Below are positions 15,701 to 20,165 of a DNA stretch of 20,165 bases, piece after piece. Below the pieces are notes generated by a model that saw only the letters and a program-made list of their open reading frames with translations, had not been told where the DNA came from and searched no databases. The position numbers and the translations under genes were made by a program. The first letter of the stretch is position 1, and each line of letters begins with the position of its first letter. The stretch comes from a virus: the IMG/VR virus record IMGVR_UViG_3300020183_000574, positions 1 through 20,165 of that record; one strand, written 5' to 3'.

Positions 15701-16027
15701 GGTCTTGGTGAGCCTTTGTCCCAAGCGGCGCAGTATAGGGTCTCAAAACCCTCTACCGAGCCTAGCGTGACCGGTATGCCCTCGACATCGAGAAACTCAA
15801 CATTCTTGGACGATTTCATAAGTGATACCTCTGACCTAAGTTTAGCACGAATTGATACCGGTAGCAAAGCAAATCAAGAGCTCATGGACCTGGAGGTGCC
15901 AATCGGTGAAAAAATTGACCCGGTAACAGGTGAGCGAGTCGCTGAGATTGCCACAGTCCGGGACATTCTTAACGATTTCGACCAGGATAGATCAATGCTT
16001 GATCGATTGATAGGGTGCGTTAAATGA
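12785..16027 (+). CDS. Large polyvalent internal virion protein: ParB/DdrB-like and RelA/SpoT-like domains
   Basis: This 1080-residue protein is likely carried in the capsid and ejected. Residues 1-130 are helical, and hydrophobic stretches lie at about 143-200 and 221-244 (TNVGTAAVGAGVITAGVLGA). Residues 345-416 are a ParB/DdrB-like domain: SYKPNELLVDAELFQFK, WDP, then ADGHQRLALAKR, where the GHQR box is the family mark. A helical DdrB-associated region follows to about 625, then a low-complexity linker (680-735). Residues 800-895 resemble a RelA/SpoT nucleotidyltransferase: LKGSPRAVEK, IKDLLRATIVVD (Asp826), GGYRDIKMNV (Tyr873) and GHIAEVQIT (Glu888). No lytic transglycosylase motif like that of T7 gp16 is apparent. 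ATGA overlap at both ends. Confidence 0.7.
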   Translation: MSFVYDDLRQIPNIGGIAPGGEDTGFVENFSAASEALKRTAQSNSRAINLQGEWQPIVDDIQAKTGKKFFNPANVLGGYQASSESGAKQYNYYSKQVLDYVKNRPDLFPDYQMTSDESLFESAKKKAIKAKDISEDVAAKQTFAGFLGEMSAGAVSVLSDPVQLGAIGVDLLYTRGATWTAMKEIFFQSIVSAGSEAIVQTEVRDWYKELELPYDWTTFATNVGTAAVGAGVITAGVLGAKPAVRFTKDQIVKGIEVLGKYKANRDGVPYKIDSLVKKVKEIVDDEASIASANRIKDDAGDLEHNVRVSSAYRAVVENDVSKLPNNLPQGEREPIRDINYHDRINSQVFSYKPNELLVDAELFQFKSGGDIMGVTERLQGITSWDPIKANTAIVFEFADGRTFIADGHQRLALAKRLQEADPTQDIQINAFKLREVDGYTPAEARAVAAGKNLAEGSGTLLDAAKILRDAPELVKTLPPRSVFVRQAQDLSNLSPNAFMAVVNDIVPPNMASLVGRYIPDPDEQLSILNLLKRLEPANMTQAEQIVRQAREAGFARAAEQGGLFGDELMAESLFLERAKILDKAIKEIRKDRDLFATLVKNASEIEEAGNTLAKLTNQEKEEIYGKAIAIIQANANTKGPISEALTRAAQNWKETGGAKAQDIVRDFTERVRRAIESGDYEGIPNGGDRGDFTSEAQSNRFSEPGADELGLFDTGPGSKGAERQGEQLEGDLRGEMPNNGRPITVDEYVAKSLNEEDIAKLNPDAQLVLRNLYQDAALRKEAFDRTNGEIADLVSGKYMQADLKGSPRAVEKIILDYEGDASQIKDLLRATIVVDNFQQAGVALRELRSRYQVLDAGFRNLLDPNVKALDGGYRDIKMNVNIDGHIAEVQITIPEFSSAKKQMHSLYEEVRTIEATVLAERRQPTAAEAARIDELNVRMASSYDAAFEAALSRSNSALSIGAPLRLAESGGKGLGEPLSQAAQYRVSKPSTEPSVTGMPSTSRNSTFLDDFISDTSDLSLARIDTGSKANQELMDLEVPIGEKIDPVTGERVAEIATVRDILNDFDQDRSMLDRLIGCVK

Positions 16028-18519
16028 GCTTTCGCGAGTGTATTGACAATGGCGAGAATGAGGGCAAGCTAACGGCCGACCAGGCTGCGCGGGCCGGTGG
16101 CTTGTTCGACGAGCTCGAGGCGCAATACGCCCAACGCATGACTTCTTCCGAGGCAAGCGCCCAAGCTGCCAGGGATACCTTTGACGCACTCAAGAAAGAG
16201 GCGATTGAAAAGCGCCGTGTCCGGATGTTGCAAATTCGCAACTGGAAAGAGATAACTAACAATCTTCAGCAGTACGCCGGCGGGACTGACCTGGGCAAAG
16301 CTGCCCAAGCCCTGCTCGATCGAGACGAGTTTGCCAAGTATTCCAATGTCGAAGCGCGCCGCAAAGCGGTGCTCGGCCAAATCTATTCCAAGATGGACGA
16401 TGTCCTGGCCACCTTCCGACGCCGCGGCGCAACAGGGTACCTGGGCAATAAGGCCACAGCTCGCGACCTGGTGCGTGAAGTATTTGGCGAGGACACGGGA
16501 AACCAGTCCGCAAAGCAGCTCGCCCAATCCTGGACCGAAGCAGCCGACTACGCCAGGCAGCGATTCAATAAAGCAGGCGGAGCAATCCCCAAGCGCAAAG
16601 ACTGGGGAATGCCTCAGATTCATGAGTCGATGCTGGTGCGCAAGGCCGGCCGGGATGAGTGGAAAAACTTTATTCGCGATAGGCTCGACGCCGAGAAGAT
16701 GATCGACGAGCGCACCGGATTGAAGTTCACGCCGGAACGCCTCGAGCTCGCGCTTGACGAGGTCTATGACTCAATCGCAACCGAGGGTTGGTCTAAGGTA
16801 AAACCCTCGGGTATGGGTGGCGGTAGATCCATGGCCGGCCGCAGACAAGATCATCGGTTTTTATCCTTCCGCAATGCCGACGCCTGGCTTGAGTATCAGG
16901 AGCGCTTTGGCAATCCCGAGCCCTTTGCGACGATGGTCAATCACTTGGAGGGCATGGCCAGGGACATTTCAATGATGGAGGTCCTAGGGCCTAACCCTAA
17001 TGCCACTGTTAGATTCGTTGAGCAGACAGTTCTTAAAGACGCCAATATGCGCCAGGCGAGCGATCCGTCGGGCAACTATGTTGACCGAGCTCGCAGCCAG
17101 CTTGGGCAGTTCGACTCAATGTATGCAATCCTCAATGGGTCGACCATGTCGCCCGTGGATGGCACAGTGGCCAGGACCTTTGCCGGTGCAAGGCAGATTC
17201 TTCAAGCGGCCCAGCTTGGCGCTGCTGCGGTCTCGGCCGTTACCGACATAAACTTTCAGCGCATTGCAGCAAAAACCTCCGCAATCCCTGCGGCGCGAGT
17301 AGTCAAGCGGGTGATCGAAAACATCATGCCTATGGGCGTCGATGAACGCGGTCGCCTGGCTTCTCGCCTTGGCCTGATAGCTGAGAGCTGGACAAGTCTC
17401 TCTTCGGCGCAAGCGCGGTTTGTAGGCGATGTCACTGGCCCGGAAATCACGCAGCGGATCAGCGACACAGTGATGCGAATAACGCTGCTCTCGCCCTGGA
17501 CGCAAGCCGGGCGGTGGGCATTCGGCATGGAGTTTATGGGCTACATGGCCGACCAGGTGGGCAAGAAATTTACCGAGCTCGACAAGCCCCTGCAGGACAC
17601 AATGCGCCGCTACGGGTTTGGCCCGGATAACTGGGACATCGTCCGCAACGCCGGGCTCTACGATTACGATGGGTCCAAGTTCATGCGACCCGAAGAGATT
17701 GCCGAGATTACTGGATTGGGCGATGGCCAGGCTGACCGCATGGCCACCCGCTTCCTGGAGATGATCCAGTCCGAAACCGAGTTTGCGGTGCCCTCGAGCT
17801 CGGTGCGTGGCCGCACCATGCTGGTCGGCGAATCCCGGCCAGGCACCTTTATCGGTGAGGTGGCCAGGTCCTTTGCCATGTATAAAAATTTTCCGGTTAC
17901 GCTGCTGCACACCCATGTAATGCGCGCCGTCAACCAGGAAGGCGCTGCTAAAAAGGGCGCCTACATGGCCGACCTGATTATCTCGACGACCCTTTTTGGG
18001 GCCCTGGCCATGCAGCTCAAAGAGATCAGCAAAGGCCGGGACCCGCGCACAACGCTCACCCCGGAGTTTTGGGGCGCTGCAATGTTGCAGGGCGGCGGAC
18101 TTGGAATCCTGGGCGACTTCCTGTTTAACGATGTCAACCGCCATGGCGGCGGACTCGAACAGACCATTGCCGGCCCGGTGGTGGGATTCCTGGATGACAC
18201 GCGCCGCCTAACGATTGGCAACCTGCAGGAGCTCGCCACCGGCAAGGACACAAACTTCGCCCGCGAGGTTATCAGCTACGCCGGCCGATACACGCCAGGC
18301 GCCTCGATATGGTATCTGCGCCTGGGCCTGGAGCGCCTGGTCCTGGACCAGCTGCAGACCTGGGGCGACCCGGAAGCTAAGCAGAAGATGCGGCAGCTCG
18401 AGGCGAAATACCGCCGGGAAACCGGGCAAAGATACTGGTGGGCGCCAGGAGATACCTCGCCCGACCGGGCTCCCGACTTTGAGGCGATTACCGCCGAACC
18501 ACCACCACGGAGGAAATGA
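16024..18519 (+). CDS. Internal virion protein, last of the ejection set (T7 gp16-like position)
   Basis: This 831-residue protein belongs to a widespread phage family often found as the last internal protein of podoviruses or fused within larger polyvalent proteins. Residues 1-75 are a charged helix, and 130-330 hold conserved patches such as GMPQIHESMLVRKAGRDEWK (195-214) and FGNPEPFATMVNHLEGMARD (295-314). The second half is the most family-like: PWTQAGRWAFGMEFMGYMA (491-509), TEFAVPSSSVRGRTMLVGES (585-604) and RPGTFIGEVARSFAMYKNFP (605-624). Hydrophobic stretches at 645-663 and 683-702 could contact membrane. No enzyme motif is evident. It overlaps the previous gene by 4 nt. Confidence 0.65.
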   Translation: MSFRECIDNGENEGKLTADQAARAGGLFDELEAQYAQRMTSSEASAQAARDTFDALKKEAIEKRRVRMLQIRNWKEITNNLQQYAGGTDLGKAAQALLDRDEFAKYSNVEARRKAVLGQIYSKMDDVLATFRRRGATGYLGNKATARDLVREVFGEDTGNQSAKQLAQSWTEAADYARQRFNKAGGAIPKRKDWGMPQIHESMLVRKAGRDEWKNFIRDRLDAEKMIDERTGLKFTPERLELALDEVYDSIATEGWSKVKPSGMGGGRSMAGRRQDHRFLSFRNADAWLEYQERFGNPEPFATMVNHLEGMARDISMMEVLGPNPNATVRFVEQTVLKDANMRQASDPSGNYVDRARSQLGQFDSMYAILNGSTMSPVDGTVARTFAGARQILQAAQLGAAAVSAVTDINFQRIAAKTSAIPAARVVKRVIENIMPMGVDERGRLASRLGLIAESWTSLSSAQARFVGDVTGPEITQRISDTVMRITLLSPWTQAGRWAFGMEFMGYMADQVGKKFTELDKPLQDTMRRYGFGPDNWDIVRNAGLYDYDGSKFMRPEEIAEITGLGDGQADRMATRFLEMIQSETEFAVPSSSVRGRTMLVGESRPGTFIGEVARSFAMYKNFPVTLLHTHVMRAVNQEGAAKKGAYMADLIISTTLFGALAMQLKEISKGRDPRTTLTPEFWGAAMLQGGGLGILGDFLFNDVNRHGGGLEQTIAGPVVGFLDDTRRLTIGNLQELATGKDTNFAREVISYAGRYTPGASIWYLRLGLERLVLDQLQTWGDPEAKQKMRQLEAKYRRETGQRYWWAPGDTSPDRAPDFEAITAEPPPRRK

Positions 18520-18566
18520 TGGCAAAACCGACCATTCTAGGTTATAAAAACGCAGGAGAAAACTAA
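18519..18566 (+). CDS. Possible 15-codon micro-ORF before the tail fibre gene
   Basis: ATG at 18519, overlapping the preceding TGA, opens a frame of 15 residues (MAKPTILGYKNAGEN) that ends in TAA at 18564-18566. That TAA overlaps the fibre ATG by one base. GGAGG at 18509-18513 is ideally spaced for this ATG (an extra ATG at 18516 is too close), while the fibre has its own AGGAG at 18554-18558. It may serve as a coupling leader rather than make a useful peptide. Short length means it could also be chance. Confidence 0.3.
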   Translation: MAKPTILGYKNAGEN

Positions 18567-20005
18567 TGCCAGATTATCCTATTTCACCCGTAGTGCGTCG
18601 CGTCGTCTACACGGCCTCGGCCGGTGTAGGGCCCTATGCTTTTACCTTTGAGATCCTGGTGCAAACCGATATTGATGTTTATCTCAATTCGACGCTCAAG
18701 ACTCTCACGACCGACTACACAGTAACGATCAATGCCAACGGCACCGGGTCGATTACTTTCGTCTCAGCGCCGGACCCGGCAGCTCGAGTAACGATTGTCG
18801 GAGCCAGGGACATTCAACGCGCCACCGATTTTGTAACTGGTGGCGACCTAACAGCGAGCTCGCTCAACCTGGCGCTAGATCAAAATGTGATCTTTTCTCA
18901 ACAGAATGCCGAGGCCCTGGGGCGCGCAATCCTGGCGCCTGTTACCGACCCGAGTTCGATCAACATGGTGCTGCCATTGCAGACCAGCCGAGCCGGCAAG
19001 GTGCTCTCTTTTAACTCGAGCACCGGCAACCCCGAGACTGTTATTACGACGACGGCTATTAACAATGCGGCTACCGATGCAGCCGCGGCTGCTGCCTCTG
19101 CTTCAGCTGCGGCCGGATCGGCAAGCGCTGCGGCCGGATCGGCCAGCTCGGCCTCGAGCTCTGCGAGCTCGGCCACCAGCTCGGCCAGTTCTGCCACCAG
19201 CTCTGCCAGCTCGGCGACCAGCTCGGCAAGCGCTGCAGCTGCTAGTGCTGCGGCGGCTGCGAGCTCAGAGTCTCACGCCGCATCGAGCGAATCTGCAGCT
19301 GCAGGCTCCGCGTCGGCCGCTTCCACTTCGGCAAGCAACGCTTCGACCAGCGCAAGCAATGCGGCCAACAGTGCGACCGCAGCGCAGTCTGCACAGACCG
19401 CTGCCGAGTCGGCTAGGGATTCCACCCTGGCGGCATTCGATTCATTCGATGACCGCTATCTCGGAACCAAGACAAGCGACCCGGCACTAGATAACGACGG
19501 CAATGCCCTGGTGGCCGGTGCCCTGTACTTCAACTCGGTTGACGGGATTATAAAGGTCTACACCGGGTCGGCCTGGGTGGCTGCTTATGTCTCGGGCAGT
19601 GCGTCGAGCATTGGCTTCACCCCAGCCGGTGCAATTGCGGCCACCAATGTCCAGGCAGCGATCCAAGAGCTGGACACGGAGAAGGTGCCACGCACCTCTA
19701 CGACTGGCTCGGCCATCATCCCAAGCGGCACCGAGGGGCAAAGAGATGGATCGCCTGCCGCTGGTCACTTCCGATTCAATACGGGCGTTTCCAAGTTCGA
19801 AGGGTACAACGGGTCTGCCTGGGGTGCGGTCGGTGGTGGTGCTACTGGTGGCGGGGGAGACGCTGTATTCATTGAGAACGACCAAGTTGTGACTGCAAAC
19901 TACACAATTCCTGCAACTAAAAACGCCATGTCGACAGGGCCAATCTCGATTAATTCGGGGGTGACTGTGACTGTATCGACTGGCGCAAGATGGATGGTGA
20001 TCTGA
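18566..20005 (+). CDS. Tail fibre protein with T7-type N-terminus
   Basis: This is a 479-residue fibre. Residues 1-150 match the T7 gp17 N-terminal attachment domain: VVYTASAGVGPYAFTFEILV, the DVYLNSTLKTLTTDYTV strand pair, GSITFVSAP, then SLNLALDQNVIFSQQNAEALGR. Residues 168-288 are almost only Ala and Ser, with a heptad repeat forming a stalk. A DALDN/GALYFNSVDGIIKVYTGSAW-type segment (307-337) and HFRFNTGVSKFEGYNGSAWG (401-420) are recurrent fibre modules. The end, VVTANYTIPATKNAMSTGPI to TVSTGARWMVI, is a short tip motif common in environmental phage fibres. A modest length and a following fibre-like gene suggest that receptor binding is shared between two proteins. Confidence 0.88.
   Translation: MPDYPISPVVRRVVYTASAGVGPYAFTFEILVQTDIDVYLNSTLKTLTTDYTVTINANGTGSITFVSAPDPAARVTIVGARDIQRATDFVTGGDLTASSLNLALDQNVIFSQQNAEALGRAILAPVTDPSSINMVLPLQTSRAGKVLSFNSSTGNPETVITTTAINNAATDAAAAAASASAAAGSASAAAGSASSASSSASSATSSASSATSSASSATSSASAAAASAAAAASSESHAASSESAAAGSASAASTSASNASTSASNAANSATAAQSAQTAAESARDSTLAAFDSFDDRYLGTKTSDPALDNDGNALVAGALYFNSVDGIIKVYTGSAWVAAYVSGSASSIGFTPAGAIAATNVQAAIQELDTEKVPRTSTTGSAIIPSGTEGQRDGSPAAGHFRFNTGVSKFEGYNGSAWGAVGGGATGGGGDAVFIENDQVVTANYTIPATKNAMSTGPISINSGVTVTVSTGARWMVI
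19142..19225 (+). repeat. Four tandem 21-nt units coding the heptad ASSA(T/S)SS
   Basis: Four consecutive 21-base units inside the fibre gene encode ASSASSS, then ASSATSS three times (residues 193-220). The units differ mainly at third codon positions (AGC/AGT, TCG/TCT, GCC/GCG). The peptide repeat is therefore kept while the DNA has diverged, which fits an old expansion under selection. The flanking 120 nt are looser Ala/Ser repeats. Confidence 0.8.
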
Positions 20006-20006
20006 T

Positions 20007-20165
20007 ATGGCTATTACTTTAGACGGAACCAATGGTATTAACTCTAGCGGTGTCATAGTCGCACCTGATGGCTCTGCTTCTACTCCAGCGATTACTAACG
20101 ATGGAGATACCAACACAGGCATCTTCTTCCCTGCTGCTGACACTATTGCATTTGCTGAAGGTGGT
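20007..20165 (+). CDS. Start of a second tail-fibre-like protein (3' partial)
   Basis: The frame begins with ATG one base after the fibre stop and stays open to the window edge, giving 53 residues. MAITLDGTNGINSSG, then ASTPAITNDGDTNTGIFFPA and ADTIAFAEGG, are well-known linker motifs of fibre and neck-appendage proteins in environmental phages, where they precede variable receptor-binding domains. GGTGAT at 19996-20001 is a possible ribosome site. The remaining sequence lies outside the window. Confidence 0.75.
   Translation, partial: MAITLDGTNGINSSGVIVAPDGSASTPAITNDGDTNTGIFFPAADTIAFAEGG

Noticed and set aside
17116-18144. 342-codon minus-strand open frame opposite the last ejection protein
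   Set aside because: Low-complexity, His/Ala/Gly-rich translation with no family features. All other evidence places genes on the + strand.
19142-19225. CRISPR-like direct repeats
   Set aside because: The 21-nt units are contiguous with no spacers and encode an in-frame heptad peptide.
18566-20165. Diversity-generating retroelement target as in BPP-1
   Set aside because: The fibre end shows no duplicated template/variable repeat and no reverse transcriptase gene lies in the window. The downstream region is not available.
1-20165. tRNA or rRNA genes
   Set aside because: I saw no cloverleaf-like segments with a T-loop GTTCGA signature in any gap, and gaps are too short for rRNA.

Overview
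The window looks like the structural (late) module of a short-tailed, podovirus-type tailed phage. All genes are on the + strand. They are packed with 1-4 nt stop/start overlaps, apart from two short gaps around the major capsid gene. Gene order and protein content match the T7-type virion plan: small and large terminase, T7-type head-tail connector (portal), a Bbp19-type small protein, scaffold, major capsid protein, tail tubular A and B, internal virion proteins, and a fibre with a T7-type N-terminus. The DdrB/ParB-like internal protein, the Bbp19 protein and the fibre C-terminal motifs are seen more often in BPP-1-like and environmental (marine or freshwater) podoviruses than in T7 itself. 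The DNA is moderately GC-rich and the host is probably a proteobacterium, but nothing here identifies it. There is no RNA polymerase, lysis cassette, integrase, tRNA or CRISPR array in this part.

Layout. 1-694: end of an unidentified gene, a 56-residue NrdR-like zinc-ribbon protein with a TTG start, and a small terminase that lacks the usual N-terminal DNA-binding part. 651-2201: large terminase. 2198-3392: a GNAT-like protein and three small basic or charged proteins. 3389-6051: portal, Bbp19 family, scaffold. 6052-6233: a perfect intrinsic terminator, then a leader with a bulged hairpin between two CGGACAA repeats. 6234-7374: major capsid protein and a 91-residue companion, followed by a UUCG-capped hairpin. 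7431-10036: tail tubular A and B. 10039-18519: four internal virion (ejection) proteins of 155, 759, 1080 and 831 residues. 18566-20165: T7-type tail fibre with an Ala/Ser heptad-repeat stalk, then the start of a second fibre-like gene.

How it works together. The terminase packages DNA through the portal into a shell of the 283-residue capsid protein built on the scaffold. Tail tubular A and B close the vertex and form the nozzle, the fibre binds the host, and the internal proteins are presumably ejected to carry DNA across the envelope. The most striking observation is that the 1080-residue ejection protein carries a ParB/DdrB-like domain and, further on, a region resembling the RelA/SpoT nucleotidyltransferase (alarmone synthetase) fold. 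This could deliver an enzyme into the cell with the genome. Two short DNA words, GAGCTC (32 copies found by eye) and CGCCAGG/CCTGGCG (25 copies), are also far commoner than chance.
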